From the NCBI RefSeq assembly GCF_900142805.1, contig NZ_FRCF01000009.1, positions 8,531-72,530 on the forward strand: a stretch of 64,000 bases of DNA, written 5' to 3'. Made by a program: the position numbers and the translations under genes. The notes under the pieces were generated by a model. That model had not been told where the DNA came from. It ran no database searches and worked only from the letters and a program-made list of their open reading frames with translations. Source of the DNA: Lacicoccus alkaliphilus DSM 16010 (GTDB lineage Bacteria > Bacillota > Bacilli > Staphylococcales > Salinicoccaceae). Below are positions 35,951-47,400 of this stretch, one piece after another. Within the stretch, counting starts at the first letter, position 1, and the number at the start of each line of letters is the position of its first letter.

Positions 35951-37129
35951 ATGATGTCTATTAGCGATATAGCTGAAACCCTTCTTCCAAAAATGACGGA
36001 ACAAAGAAGATATTTACATATGCACCCCGAGGTATCGTTTCAGGAAGAAGAAACTTATAAATATATACTGAAATACCTGCAACAGTATGAGAACTTGAAA
36101 ATACGTGAAAATGTCGGAGGACAGGGCCTGCTTGCGACGATCGGGGAAGGAGGCCCCCATATCGCCATCCGTGCGGATTTCGATGCCCTCCCCATTCATG
36201 ATGAAAAAGACGTACCCTATAAATCAACGGTTCCCGGTGTCATGCATGCCTGCGGACACGACGGCCACACAAGCACATTGTTCGCACTCCTCGACCTTTT
36301 GGCAGAGCAGGAGGAGTCAGGCAACCTCAAGGGGACCGTCTCCCTCATATTCCAGTTCGCCGAGGAGATCCAGCCCGGCGGTGCAGTATCCATGGTCCGG
36401 GACAATGTCCTGGAGGGCGTCGACAAAGTCTACGGTCAGCACTACTGGAGCCAGTATCCTGTCCACACGGTCAAAACCAAACCCGGCCCTGTCATATCAA
36501 GTCCGGATTATTTCGTCATCACGATCAATGGTAAAGGTGGACATGCCGCCCAGCCCCACGATTCCGTAGACCCGGTCCTCATTGCAGCAGAGATGATCAC
36601 CAACCTTCAGAGCGTCGTCTCAAGGCAGATCTCCCCGATTGACAATGCCGTGGTGACATTCGGTAAGGTGAGGGCGGGAACGGCATTCAACATCATTCCC
36701 GACACAGCTGAAATCGTCGGTACGGTGCGCACTTTCAAACCTGAAATCAAAGATCGGATCCATGAGATATTCCAAAAGGAAGTCGAATATACGGCAAAGA
36801 AACGCGGCGCCGAAGGCGAACTGCTCTATAATTACGGCTATCCTGCCGTAATTAACCATGAGGATGAAGCTGAAGTGATCGAAAAAGCTGCACTGGAACT
36901 GGGCCTTCCTTTTGAAACCGCCAGGCCGCTCATGATTGGTGAGGATTTCAGCTATTATATCCAGGAAAAGCCCGGTGCCTTTTTCCTTACAGGTTCCGGC
37001 AACGCAGAGAAAAACTCGACCTACGTCCATCACCATTCGATGTTCGACCTGGATGAAGACGCTATGGTCAGCGGACTTTCCATGTTCATGAAAATCCTCG
37101 AACTTGAGGGGGTGATCGAATGGAATTGA
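35951..37129 (+). CDS. M20 amidohydrolase, first of three tandem copies
   Basis: A 392-residue M20D amidohydrolase. Metal residues: Cys101 and His103 in ACGHDGH, Glu138/139 in FQFAEE, His164 in YGQHY, and HHHSMF at the end. Acts on acylated amino acids or similar amides. GGAGG lies 6-9 bases before adjacent ATG codons at 35951 and 35954. Its end overlaps the next gene by 10 bp. Confidence 0.92.
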   Translation: MMSISDIAETLLPKMTEQRRYLHMHPEVSFQEEETYKYILKYLQQYENLKIRENVGGQGLLATIGEGGPHIAIRADFDALPIHDEKDVPYKSTVPGVMHACGHDGHTSTLFALLDLLAEQEESGNLKGTVSLIFQFAEEIQPGGAVSMVRDNVLEGVDKVYGQHYWSQYPVHTVKTKPGPVISSPDYFVITINGKGGHAAQPHDSVDPVLIAAEMITNLQSVVSRQISPIDNAVVTFGKVRAGTAFNIIPDTAEIVGTVRTFKPEIKDRIHEIFQKEVEYTAKKRGAEGELLYNYGYPAVINHEDEAEVIEKAALELGLPFETARPLMIGEDFSYYIQEKPGAFFLTGSGNAEKNSTYVHHHSMFDLDEDAMVSGLSMFMKILELEGVIEWN

Positions 37130-38310
37130 AACGGATAGAAAAGCTGGCGGAGGATAATTTCATCGAAATGATCAAATTACGGCGTCATTTCCACATGAAT
37201 CCCGAATTATCATTCCAGGAATTCCATACACCCGCCTATATCGCAAATTACCTGCGTGACCTCGGCCTTGATGTACAGGAAGGCGTCGGCGGCAGGGGTG
37301 TGGTCGGCAAGCTCATGATAGATCCAGATATGCCCACTGTGGCGCTTCGTGCCGATTTCGACGCTTTGCCCATCCACGACCAGAAGGACGTGCCATACCG
37401 CTCCACAGTCCCTGGAGTGATGCATGCCTGCGGTCACGATGCACACACGTCCGTCATCATGACGGCAGCCCGCATATTAAGTGAAAATAAAGACGCTCTG
37501 AAAGGCAATGTGGTGTTCATCTTCCAACATGCCGAAGAAGTCGATCCCGGCGGTGCAATCCAGATGATCGCCGACGGCTGTCTGGACGGTGTCGATGCCA
37601 TTTTCGGCCAGCATGTCTCGACCAGCCTCGATATCGGCACCATCGGTTACATCAAAGGTACGGCAACCGGCATACCGGACGACTTCACAGTCAAAATCAA
37701 AGGCCGGGGCGGTCATGCCTCCAAACCGGATGGCGCCATTGATCCGCTTGCCGCAGCACTCTCATTCTGCCATCAGATGCCGTATGCGGTGACCCGTAAA
37801 GCATCACCGATGGAACCGGTCGTCCTTTCCATCACGATGTTCAACGGCGGCCACCAGCATAACGTCATCCCCGATGAAGTCGAAGTCGGCGGCACGATAC
37901 GTACATTCAATCATGAGACCCAGGACGTCATGATCAGAGAACTGAAAAAATGTCTCGAAGGTCTCGTGACATTCACAGGCATCTCTTATGACCTGGATTA
38001 TATGAAAGGCTATCCGCCTGTCGTCAATGATCATGAAAAGACGGATATCGTGATGCAGGCATCCGGGGAAGTATCCACAGTGAATGAAGTGAAGCCGCTT
38101 GAGCCGAGCCTCGGCGGGGAAGATTTCTCTTATTACCTGCAGAGGGTGCCGGGCACTTTCTATTTTACAGGTGTCAGGAATTCAAGCTTCAGGGCAGATT
38201 ACCCACACCATCACGGTATGTTCGACATCGATGAAAAAGGGCTGATCAATGCACTGTCGGTGATGCTGCGTTCAGTATTTATATACTTTGAAGAGGAGTC
38301 ATCAAAATAA
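37120..38310 (+). CDS. M20 amidohydrolase, second tandem copy
   Basis: A 396-residue paralogue with ACGHDAH, FQHAEEVDPGG and PHHHGMFDID, so the metal site is intact. It starts 10 bp before the stop of the first copy and ends in TAATG, sharing a base with the next start, so translation of the three is coupled. A substrate-loop difference (FGQHVSTSLDIG in place of YGQHYWSQYP) suggests different specificity. Confidence 0.92.
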   Translation: MELKRIEKLAEDNFIEMIKLRRHFHMNPELSFQEFHTPAYIANYLRDLGLDVQEGVGGRGVVGKLMIDPDMPTVALRADFDALPIHDQKDVPYRSTVPGVMHACGHDAHTSVIMTAARILSENKDALKGNVVFIFQHAEEVDPGGAIQMIADGCLDGVDAIFGQHVSTSLDIGTIGYIKGTATGIPDDFTVKIKGRGGHASKPDGAIDPLAAALSFCHQMPYAVTRKASPMEPVVLSITMFNGGHQHNVIPDEVEVGGTIRTFNHETQDVMIRELKKCLEGLVTFTGISYDLDYMKGYPPVVNDHEKTDIVMQASGEVSTVNEVKPLEPSLGGEDFSYYLQRVPGTFYFTGVRNSSFRADYPHHHGMFDIDEKGLINALSVMLRSVFIYFEEESSK

Positions 38311-39476
38311 TGGATATAAAGAAAGAAGTAGAATCCAGATATGAAGAGATGAAAGCTGTGCGCCGTCACATGCACAGACATCCCGAACTGTCTTTCCAGG
38401 AGACCAATACGAAGAAATATATATACGATCAGATCAAGGATCTGCCGCTCGATATTGAAAAGGATGTCGGCGGCAACGGCCTGCGTGCGATGCTGCATGT
38501 CAGTGACGATTTCAAAACCGTGGCCCTGCGTGCGGATTTTGATGCCTTGCCGATCAGGGAAGAGAATGATGTGGCGTACAAATCCGAAGTGGAAGGGGTC
38601 ATGCATGCATGTGGGCACGATGCACACACTGCCATGCTGATCACCACCGCCCATATTCTAAGCGCGCACAAGAACGCACTGCCCGTGAATGTGGTCTTCA
38701 TTTTCCAGCATGCGGAAGAACAGCTTCCTGGTGGGGCGAAGGGCATGGTGGAAGCCGGCGTGCTTGAGGGTGTGGATTACGTCTACGGCATCCATGTTTC
38801 AAGCAAATACCCGACAGGCATGCTCGGTTATACTTACGGCTACAAACATGCAGCTGCAGACGCGTTCCATTACAAAGTGATCGGCCGCGGCGGCCACGGC
38901 GCGGAGCCCCACGCCGCCATCGATCCGGTCGTCGCCTCCGCTTCGCTGATCCAGCAGCTGCAGACGATCGCCTCAAGAACCGTCGATCCCCTGAAGTCTG
39001 CCGTCGTGACTGCAGGGATGTTCAATGCAGGCAGCGCCTTCAATATCATCCCGACCCTTTCGGAAGTATCCGGTACTGTACGGACGTTTGAAAAAGATGT
39101 GCAGGACCAGGTGATGGACCGCATGGAAGGTATCAGAAAAGGCTTGGAAGAGAGCTACGGGGTGAAATGCGAACTGGAATACAACAAAGGTTATCCTGCC
39201 GTACTGAATACGGATGAAGCGGTCGATGGACTGCTTGAAGCAACCGAAACCGGGACGGACTTCATCACTTCCATAGAGGAAGTCGAACTTTCAATGGGCG
39301 GGGAAGACTTTTCATACTACCTTGAAAAGGTGCCCGGTGCGTTCTTCAATATCGGCACCATGAATAAAGCACTCGAAACCGATTACCCGCACCATCACCC
39401 GAGATTCGACATCGATGAAGCGGGGATGAAGGCGGGCGTCGAATCATACCTGCGCCTGATCACAAATTTCAGGTAA
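38310..39476 (+). CDS. M20 amidohydrolase, third tandem copy
   Basis: A 388-residue paralogue with ACGHDAH, FQHAEEQLPGG and PHHHPRFDID. Metal residues are complete. It has YGIHVSSKYPTG in the substrate loop, again different from the other two. Followed by a terminator at 39547. Confidence 0.92.
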   Translation: MDIKKEVESRYEEMKAVRRHMHRHPELSFQETNTKKYIYDQIKDLPLDIEKDVGGNGLRAMLHVSDDFKTVALRADFDALPIREENDVAYKSEVEGVMHACGHDAHTAMLITTAHILSAHKNALPVNVVFIFQHAEEQLPGGAKGMVEAGVLEGVDYVYGIHVSSKYPTGMLGYTYGYKHAAADAFHYKVIGRGGHGAEPHAAIDPVVASASLIQQLQTIASRTVDPLKSAVVTAGMFNAGSAFNIIPTLSEVSGTVRTFEKDVQDQVMDRMEGIRKGLEESYGVKCELEYNKGYPAVLNTDEAVDGLLEATETGTDFITSIEEVELSMGGEDFSYYLEKVPGAFFNIGTMNKALETDYPHHHPRFDIDEAGMKAGVESYLRLITNFR

Positions 39477-39546
39477 TACAGTAACGCTCGGGTGTTGGAC
39501 ACCACTATGAATGAGCAGATGGCTCCCCAGTTTGTACGTTAAATAT

Positions 39547-39587
39547 AAAAAAGCGCAGAACCTCGATTGAGATTCTGCGCTTTCTTT
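39547..39587. terminator. Bidirectional terminator between M20 array and tuf
   Basis: GCGCAGAA and TTCTGCGC, with a further inner stem, are flanked by A and T runs; serves both convergent operons. Confidence 0.9.
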
Positions 39588-39600
39588 ATAAAGGTTGAAA

Positions 39601-40788
39601 TTATTTAACGATTTCAGTTACAACGCCTGATCCAACAGTACGTCCACCTTCACGGATGGAGAAACGTGTACCGTCTTCGATAGCGATCGGTGAAATGAGT
39701 TCAACATTCATTTCAACGTTGTCGCCAGGCATAACCATTTCAGTGCCTTCAGGAAGTTCTACAACACCAGTTACGTCAGTTGTACGGAAGTAGAACTGAG
39801 GACGGTAGTTGTTGAAGAATGGAGTGTGACGTCCACCCTCTTCTTTTGAAAGTACATAAACTTCAGCTTTGAAGTTTGTGTGTGGTGTGATTGATCCAGG
39901 TGCTGCAAGTACTTGTCCACGCTGGATGTCTTCACGTGCTACACCACGGAGAAGCGCACCGATGTTGTCGCCGGCTTCAGCATAGTCAAGAAGCTTACGG
40001 AACATTTCAACACCAGTAACTGTTGTCTTAGTGGATTCTTCAGCAAGACCGATGATTTCAACTTCTTCACCGACTTTGATTTGACCGCGGTCAACACGGC
40101 CTGTAGCAACAGTACCACGGCCTGTGATTGAGAATACGTCCTCAACAGGCATCATGAATGGCTTGTCAGAGTCACGCTCTGGAGTCGGGATATAGTCATC
40201 CACTGCTTGCATGAGGTCAAGAACTCTCTGCTCCATGTCTGCATCGCCTTCAAGAGCTTTAAGCGCTGAACCAGCAATAACCGGGATGTCATCACCAGGG
40301 AAGTCGTACTCGGAAAGAAGTTCACGAACTTCCATTTCCACGAGCTCAAGCAGCTCTTCGTCGTCAACCTGGTCAACTTTGTTAAGGAATACTACAAGTG
40401 CCGGTACACCAACGTTACGTGAGAGCAGGATGTGCTCACGAGTTTGTGGCATTGGGCCGTCAGCTGCAGATACGACAAGGATTGCGCCGTCCATTTGTGC
40501 CGCACCGGTGATCATGTTTTTAACATAGTCGGCGTGACCTGGGCAGTCCACGTGTGCATAGTGGCGGGAATCAGTTTCGTACTCGATGTGGGACGTGTTG
40601 ATTGTGATGCCACGCTCTTTTTCTTCCGGTGCGTTGTCGATCATGTCATAGCTTTGCGCTGTAGTGTCACCATGTTTAGCAAGTACAGTTGCGATAGCAG
40701 CTGTCAATGTTGTTTTACCATGGTCAACGTGACCAATTGTACCAATGTTAGCATGCGTTTTGGAACGGTCGAATTTTTCTTTAGCCAT
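39601..40788 (-). CDS. tuf: Elongation factor Tu
   Basis: A 395-residue EF-Tu that delivers aminoacyl-tRNA to the ribosome. G1 is [10 protein letters not shown]3 DCPGHADY, G4 NKVD. The start at 40788 gives [12 protein letters not shown], the standard N-terminus; AAGGAG lies 11 bases upstream. Last gene of the str cluster, with its own promoter. Confidence 0.98.
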   Translation of the reverse strand: MAKEKFDRSKTHANIGTIGHVDHGKTTLTAAIATVLAKHGDTTAQSYDMIDNAPEEKERGITINTSHIEYETDSRHYAHVDCPGHADYVKNMITGAAQMDGAILVVSAADGPMPQTREHILLSRNVGVPALVVFLNKVDQVDDEELLELVEMEVRELLSEYDFPGDDIPVIAGSALKALEGDADMEQRVLDLMQAVDDYIPTPERDSDKPFMMPVEDVFSITGRGTVATGRVDRGQIKVGEEVEIIGLAEESTKTTVTGVEMFRKLLDYAEAGDNIGALLRGVAREDIQRGQVLAAPGSITPHTNFKAEVYVLSKEEGGRHTPFFNNYRPQFYFRTTDVTGVVELPEGTEMVMPGDNVEMNVELISPIAIEDGTRFSIREGGRTVGSGVVTEIVK

Positions 40789-40838
40789 TTTAAAATACAT
40801 CTCCTTATTTAAAGAAATTTAATTTGTTTTATTGTTCA

Positions 40839-40909
40839 CTCGGGAAAGTGCAGCACCCTCCCGAGGTGTTTCCTAAATCACTTATAAATGATTTACACAC
40901 AAAAATCAA
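40839..40909 (-). promoter_or_regulatory. tuf promoter and leader hairpin
   Basis: TTGATT and TATAAG on the minus strand (40904-40909 and 40881-40886) are 17 bases apart, right after fusA. The transcript then forms a GC-rich hairpin (40839-40865, CTCGGGA with TCCCGAG). This gives tuf separate expression. Confidence 0.5.
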
Positions 40910-40918
40910 GTGACCTAA

Positions 40919-43000
40919 TTATTGACCTGTGTTTTTCTTGATGATTTCTTCAGAAATTGATTTAGGCACTTCTTCATAGTGGTCGAAAGTCATTGTATAA
41001 GTTCCGCGTCCCTGCGTGTTTGAACGAAGTGACGTTGCGTAACCGAACATTTCGGAAAGTGGAACGAAAGCTTTGACGAGCTGTGCGTTTCCGCGGGAAT
41101 CCATACCTTCCACACGTCCGCGACGGCTTGTCACATCACCCATGATGTCACCCATATATTCTTCAGGCATAACAATCTCTACCTTCATCATAGGTTCGAG
41201 GATGACAGGGTCACAGACTTTGGCAGCTTCTTTCAAAGCAAGTGATGCCGCTATTTTAAACGCCATCTCTGATGAGTCGACATCGTGGTATGAACCATCG
41301 AATAATTTTGCTTTGACGTCAACCAGAGGGTAGCCGGCAAGCACACCGTTATCCAGGGAGTCCCTGAGGCCCTGCTCAACAGACGGGATGAATTCACGTG
41401 GTACTGCACCACCGACGATTTTGTCTTCGAATTCGAATCCTCCGCCCTGTTCGTTAGGTGTGAATTCAATATGAACATCACCGAACTGACCGCGACCGCC
41501 TGACTGACGGGCAAATTTACCTTGAACGGACGCTGATGATTTGAACGTCTCACGGTAAGAGACCATCGGCGCGCCAACGTTACATTCAACTTTGAATTCA
41601 CGCTTCATACGGTCGACAAGTACATCCAGGTGAAGTTCACCCATACCGCCGATGATGACCTGGCCGGTTTCATTGTCGGTACGCGCAGTGAAAGTAGGGT
41701 CTTCTTCCTGGAGCTTCACAAGGGCTGAAGTCATCTTATCCTGGTCGGCCTTGGATTTAGGCTCGACTGATAAGTGGATGACCGGCTCCGGGAATTCCAT
41801 AGCTTCAAGAATGACCTGATTCTTCTCATCTGTAAGGGTATCACCTGTCGCAGTGTCTTTCAGTCCTACAGCAGCTGCGATATCACCGGAATACACTGTC
41901 GGGATCTCCTCACGGGAGTTCGCATGCATCTGCAGGATACGTCCGACACGCTCACGCTTGTCTTTAGTCGTGTTTCTGATATACGAACCGGAGTCCAAAG
42001 TACCCGAATACACACGGAAGAAAGTCAGCTTACCTACGAACGGGTCAGTCATGACCTTGAATGCAAGTGCAGCAAACGGCTCAGAATCGTCAGGTTTTGC
42101 AACAATCTCTTCCTCTTCGTCATCTTTAAGGTGACCGACGATCGGTTTTACGTCCAATGGAGATGGGAGATAGTCGATTACCGCGTTAAGGAGTAGTTGA
42201 ACACCTTTATTTTTGAATGCTGTACCACACAGTACAGGGTAGAATTCAACATCCACCGTCGCCTGACGGATGGCTGCTTTAAGCTCATCGGTTTCGATGT
42301 CTTCCCCGCCAAGGTATTTTTCCATGATGTCTTCATTTACATCTGCGAGACCTTCAATCAGGGATTCTCTCAATTCTTCAGCTTTAGCCTTGTATTCTTC
42401 AGGGATTTCAATTTCTTCAATCTCCGTCCCCAAGTCATTACCATAGTTGTAGGCTGTCATGTGAATCAAGTCGATGATTCCGTTGAAGTTATCCTCTGCT
42501 CCGATAGGGAACTGGATTGGATGGGCATTTGCCTGGAGGCGGTCCCTGATCGTACCGACTGAATATTCAAAGTCGGCACCGATTTTATCCATCTTATTAA
42601 TGAATACGATACGAGGCACGCCGTAAGTTGTTGCCTGTCTCCAAACCGTTTCCGTCTGCGGTTCGACACCCGACTGGGCATCAAGAACTGTTACAGCGCC
42701 GTCCAGCACACGAAGTGAACGTTCAACTTCAACAGTGAAGTCTACGTGCCCAGGCGTATCGATGATGTTTACACGGTGGTCATCCCACTGGGCCGTTGTC
42801 GCAGCAGAAGTGATTGTGATGCCGCGTTCCTGCTCCTGCTCCATCCAGTCCATCTGTGATGCACCTTCGTGCGTTTCACCAAGCTTGTGGATACGTCCCG
42901 TGTAATAAAGAATACGTTCAGTCGTCGTAGTCTTACCGGCATCAATGTGGGCCATGATACCGATGTTACGCGTTCTTTCTAATGAGAATGGTCTTGCCAT
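40919..43000 (-). CDS. fusA: Elongation factor G
   Basis: A 693-residue translocation GTPase. G1 [13 protein letters not shown]3 DTPGHVDF, and G4 NKMD are present, followed by domains II-V. AAGGAG precedes the ATG by about 12 bases. Downstream of rpsG in the str operon. Length is normal. Confidence 0.98.
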   Translation of the reverse strand: MARPFSLERTRNIGIMAHIDAGKTTTTERILYYTGRIHKLGETHEGASQMDWMEQEQERGITITSAATTAQWDDHRVNIIDTPGHVDFTVEVERSLRVLDGAVTVLDAQSGVEPQTETVWRQATTYGVPRIVFINKMDKIGADFEYSVGTIRDRLQANAHPIQFPIGAEDNFNGIIDLIHMTAYNYGNDLGTEIEEIEIPEEYKAKAEELRESLIEGLADVNEDIMEKYLGGEDIETDELKAAIRQATVDVEFYPVLCGTAFKNKGVQLLLNAVIDYLPSPLDVKPIVGHLKDDEEEEIVAKPDDSEPFAALAFKVMTDPFVGKLTFFRVYSGTLDSGSYIRNTTKDKRERVGRILQMHANSREEIPTVYSGDIAAAVGLKDTATGDTLTDEKNQVILEAMEFPEPVIHLSVEPKSKADQDKMTSALVKLQEEDPTFTARTDNETGQVIIGGMGELHLDVLVDRMKREFKVECNVGAPMVSYRETFKSSASVQGKFARQSGGRGQFGDVHIEFTPNEQGGGFEFEDKIVGGAVPREFIPSVEQGLRDSLDNGVLAGYPLVDVKAKLFDGSYHDVDSSEMAFKIAASLALKEAAKVCDPVILEPMMKVEIVMPEEYMGDIMGDVTSRRGRVEGMDSRGNAQLVKAFVPLSEMFGYATSLRSNTQGRGTYTMTFDHYEEVPKSISEEIIKKNTGQ

Positions 43001-43057
43001 GAGTATTCTTTTCTCCTTCCAAAAATGGATTGCAATTTATACTATCAGGCACCGGTA

Positions 43058-43528
43058 CTACCAGCGGTAGTGAGCAAATGCTCTGTTAGCTTCTGCCATT
43101 TTGTGTACTTCTTCGCGTTTCTTAACAGCACCGCCTGTGTTGTTTGCAGCGTCAAGAATTTCATTCGCCAATCTCTCTACCATAGTCTTTTCCCCACGCA
43201 GACGAGCGTAGTTCACAAGCCAACGCAGGCTGAGCGTTGTACGGCGTTCAGGGCGCACTTCCACTGGCACCTGGTAGTTTGAGCCACCAACACGGCGTGC
43301 TTTTACTTCAAGTACCGGCATAATGTTCTCGATTGCTTCATCGAAAACCTCCATTGCATCTCTGCCTGAGCGCTCTTCGACCAAATCGAATGCACTGTAC
43401 AGAATACTCTGTGAAGTACCGCGCTTACCGTCGATCATCATTTTGTTGATCAGCTTTGTAATCAATTTTGAGTTGTGTATCGGATCTGGCAACACATCTC
43501 TTTTAGTAACTGGACCTTTACGAGGCAT
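43058..43528 (-). CDS. rpsG: 30S ribosomal protein S7
   Basis: A 156-residue S7 starting [16 protein letters not shown], the 16S-3' domain assembly protein. GGGAGG lies 7-8 bases before the ATG. Second gene of the str operon. Confidence 0.98.
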   Translation of the reverse strand: MPRKGPVTKRDVLPDPIHNSKLITKLINKMMIDGKRGTSQSILYSAFDLVEERSGRDAMEVFDEAIENIMPVLEVKARRVGGSNYQVPVEVRPERRTTLSLRWLVNYARLRGEKTMVERLANEILDAANNTGGAVKKREEVHKMAEANRAFAHYRW

Positions 43529-43592
43529 ATTGTAATCCTCCCTTCAAATATTATCTCAAAGTTTAATTCATTCATCGTTCTTTCAATTCATC

Positions 43593-44012
43593 TTACTTTT
43601 TAGCTTTAGGCTTTTTAGCACCGTAAAGTGAACGGCCCTGCATACGACCATCAACACCTGAAGTATCAAGTGCACCACGTACGACATGGTAACGGACACC
43701 CGGCAAGTCTTTTACACGACCTCCGCGGATAAGAACAACACTGTGCTCCTGCAGATTATGGCCGATACCAGGGATATATGCGTTGACCTCTATATTATTT
43801 GAAAGTCTCACACGGGCATATTTACGAAGCGCCGAGTTCGGCTTCTTCGGAGTCATCGTGCCTACACGCGTACATACACCACGCTTTTGAGGCGCAGCAT
43901 CTTTCGTCACACGTTTTTTAAGGCTGTTGAAACCTCTGTTCAATGCTGGTGAGTCTGTTTTTTTGCCTTTTGATTGACGAGGCTTTCTGATTAGCTGATT
44001 AATAGTTGGCAT
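43593..44012 (-). CDS. rpsL: 30S ribosomal protein S12
   Basis: A 139-residue S12, part of the decoding centre. The [11 protein letters not shown] and [10 protein letters not shown] loops, where streptomycin-resistance changes occur, look wild type. GGAGGAGG upstream. First gene of the str operon here, because the L7Ae-like gene usually before it is missing. Confidence 0.98.
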   Translation of the reverse strand: MPTINQLIRKPRQSKGKKTDSPALNRGFNSLKKRVTKDAAPQKRGVCTRVGTMTPKKPNSALRKYARVRLSNNIEVNAYIPGIGHNLQEHSVVLIRGGRVKDLPGVRYHVVRGALDTSGVDGRMQGRSLYGAKKPKAKK

Positions 44013-44171
44013 CTTGGATATTCCTCCTCCCTTTACTAAGTTTCTTTAATACCACACATCCAGGTGGTTCATTTTTAGAGTATAAAAAATCTGTAAGAAA
44101 TGATCCTTACATTTTCACATCTAAATTGTCTCTCCAAAGAGGTAATTACCCATCGCAGAGTAACCTTAACA

Positions 44172-44201
44172 ATAATAGCATCTTAAAAACGCCATTGTCA
44201 A
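44172..44201 (-). promoter_or_regulatory. Strong sigma-A promoter of the str operon
   Basis: On the minus strand TTGACA (44196-44201) and TATTAT (44172-44177) are separated by 18 bases. It reads into rpsL through a 150-base leader. Confidence 0.8.
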
Positions 44202-44289
44202 GGTTTTCTTTGCATTTCACCCTTAAAGAACCCCAGATACCCATCCTAACAAGTTAAACTCTGACGTACAAGGGGGACTGGGCTTCATT

Positions 44290-44334
44290 ATGAAAAAAAT
44301 TAGGGAAGGCCGCCTTCAATCAAGCGACCGTCCC
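44290..44334 (-). terminator. Terminator after rpoC
   Basis: On the minus strand a 13-bp stem with one mismatch (44303-44315 with 44322-44334) and a 5-base loop precedes a run of seven T. It splits rpoBC from the str operon. Confidence 0.85.
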
Positions 44335-44419
44335 ACTGTGAATATATCGCATGCCATCCCTGGGAGATGACACGCAGTTTTAAAGAAGGAGGGCTGCTCC
44401 ATCAACCCTGATCCTTCAA

Positions 44420-47400
44420 TCAGTCTTCCACAAGCACTTCTTCGGCACTTTCTGCCGTCTGCTCCATATCGACTTCAACATCACGGTATTTCGGCATTCC
44501 GGTACCTGCAGGTATCAGCTTACCGATGATGACGTTCTCTTTGAGACCGAGCAGGTCATCACGCTTACCTTTGATTGCTGCATCCGTAAGGACCCTTGTC
44601 GTTTCCTGGAAGCTCGCAGCAGACAGGAAGCTTTCAGTCTCCAGTGATGCTTTGGTGATACCGAGGAGGACGGGCTTGGCTGTCGCCGGACGTTTCCTCT
44701 TCTTGAAGATTTCTTTATTCGCGTCCGTGAATGCATGGATATCCACCAGTGCACCTGGCAGCAGCGTCGTCTCGCCTGCATCGATGATCCTCACTTTGCG
44801 GAGCATCTGTCTGACCATCACTTCGACGTGTTTATCATCAATTTCAACACCCTGCATACGGTAGACTTTCTGCACTTCTTTGAGCAGGTACTCCTGCGTC
44901 CTGTTCAGACCTGCAACCGTCAGCAGCTCTTTCGGTTCGATTGAACCTTCAGTCAGCGGCTGACCCGGAACGACCGTATCTCCGACCTCGACTTTCAGAC
45001 GTGCAGCGCCCATGGCTGTATACGTCCTCGTCTCCTGCTCGCCTTTGATCTTGATTTCCTGTTGACGGTCTTTGACGATTTCAATATCCGTGACTTCCCC
45101 GCTGATCTCGGTGATCGCTGCCTGCCCTTTCGGGTTACGTGCTTCAAACAGCTCCTGGATACGCGGCAGACCCTGGGTGATGTCGCTTCCTGCCACACCG
45201 CCGGTGTGGAAGGTACGCATCGTCAGCTGTGTACCCGGCTCACCGATGGACTGGGCTGCAATTGTGCCGACGGCTTCGCCGACTTCTACTTTGTCACCGG
45301 TCGCAAGGTTCTTGCCGTAACAACGTTCACATACCCCGTGACGGGCATTACATGTGAATGCAGAGCGGATATATACTTCTTCGAGACCACTTGCCACGAT
45401 TTCTTTCGCAGTTTCAACAGTGATCAGTTCATTGGCTTTCACGATTATTTCCTTGGTTTCAGGATGTCTGACCGTTTCCTTTGCATAACGGCCTTCGAGA
45501 CGGTCGAACAGAGGCTCTATCAGTTCAGACCCTTCAGTCAGAGCCGAAACGAGAAGGCCTTTATCAGTACCGCAATCTTTTTCACGGACGATCACATCCT
45601 GTGCCACATCCACAAGACGGCGGGTCAGGTAACCAGAGTCAGCAGTCTTAAGTGCTGTATCGGCAAGTCCTTTACGCGCACCGTGAGTGGATATGAAGTA
45701 TTCGAGTACTGTCAGTCCTTCACGGAAACTTGAAGTGATCGGCAATTCGATGATCTGTCCCGACGGGTTGGCCATGAGCCCACGCATACCCGCAAGCTGT
45801 GTAAAGTTCGATGCGTTACCACGTGCACCCGAATCACTCATCATGAATATCGGGTTCAGGCGATCCAGTGATGCCATCAGTTTTTCCTGAATGATATCTT
45901 TCGCTTTTGTCCACAGTTCAATCACTGTATTGTAGCGTTCATCTTCCGTGATCAGACCACGGGAGAACTGCTTTTGGACTTTTTCGACTTTCACATCCGT
46001 TTCATCGATGATGTGCTGTTTATCCGGTAATACGACGATGTCGGATACACCCACTGTGATACCTGCTTTTGAAGAATACTTGAATCCGAGGTCCTTCATC
46101 AGGTCAAGCATTACGGATGTCTCCGTAATATGGAATTTATTGAATATTTCAGCGATGATCTGGCCAAGGTATTTCTTGTCGAAAGGCGCGACCAATGGTC
46201 TGTCCTTATAATATTCCTTCAGTCCGCCTTCGCCCAACTCCCCGACTTTCACGAAATACTCATCCGGAGTCTTTTCTTCCAGATTGGTTCTCGTCGGTTC
46301 ATTTATATAAGGGAATGACGGTGGCATGATTTCATTGAAGATGATCTTACCGACGGAGGTCAGCATCACTTCTCCACGGTGCACCTCTGAAATCTTTTCA
46401 TCCTCGAATGAATCGGTATGCACGCCGATTCTTGTATGAAGCCCAACATAGCCGTTTGTATAAGCCATGATGACTTCGCCTGCATCTTTGAAAATATGCC
46501 CCTCGCGCTTATCATTTTCACGCTCAAGGGTTAAATAGTAGTTACCCAGAACCATATCCTGTGACGGTGTCACCACCGGCTTGCCATCTTTCGGATTCAG
46601 GATGTTCTGTGCTGCAAGCATCAGCATCCGTGCTTCAGCCTGTGCTTCTTTGGACAGCGGTACGTGGACTGCCATCTGGTCACCATCAAAGTCGGCATTA
46701 TATGCAGTCGTTACAAGCGGATGAAGACGGATTGCCCGGCCTTCCACGAGTACTGCTTCAAATGCCTGGATACCAAGGCGGTGAAGTGTCGGCGCACGGT
46801 TCAGAAGCACCGGGTGTTCTTTGATGACATCTTCAAGGACATCCCACACTTCACTTTCCATTCGTTCGATCTTACCTTTGGCATTCTTGATGTTGGTCGC
46901 CATCTCCCTTTCAACCAGTTCTTTCATGACGAACGGTTTAAAGAGCTCAAGTGCCATTTCCTTCGGCAGACCACACTGGTACATCTTCAGGTTCGGTCCG
47001 ACAACGATGACCGAACGGCCTGAGTAGTCGACACGCTTACCAAGCAGATTCTGACGGAAACGTCCCTGCTTACCTTTCAGCATATGTGACAATGATTTCA
47101 ACGGACGGTTGCCCGGCCCTGTCACCGGACGGCCGCGCCGGCCATTATCGATCAATGCATCCACTGCTTCCTGCAGCATCCGTTTTTCATTTTGGACGAT
47201 GATGCCCGGCGCCCCCAGATCGAGCAGACGCTTCAAACGATTGTTACGGTTGATTACACGACGATAGAGATCGTTAAGGTCACTTGTCGCAAAGCGTCCG
47301 CCGTCAAGCTGCACCATCGGACGGATTTCCGGCGGGATGATCGGCAGTACATCCAGAATCATCCACTCCGGATCATTACCGGAATGACGGAATGATTCAA

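Larger units (their letters stand above)
44013..44419. other. 407-bp gap between rpoC and rpsL without a gene
   Basis: No plausible protein frame was found on either strand. In Bacillus and Staphylococcus this gap holds a small L7Ae-like ribosomal protein gene (ybxF/rplGB, about 82-84 residues). Here it holds the rpoBC terminator (44290-44334), a strong promoter (44172-44201) and a leader of about 150 bases with small hairpins such as ACCAC..GTGGT at 44052-44072. Confidence 0.75.

Noticed and set aside
44290-44370. Short plus-strand frame starting MKKIREGRLQ between rpoC and rpsL
   Set aside because: It sits on the rpoC terminator hairpin, is 26 codons long and has no proper ribosome site.
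45062-45733. 223-codon plus-strand frame inside rpoC
   Set aside because: Antisense shadow of a strongly conserved gene; composition is unlike a protein.
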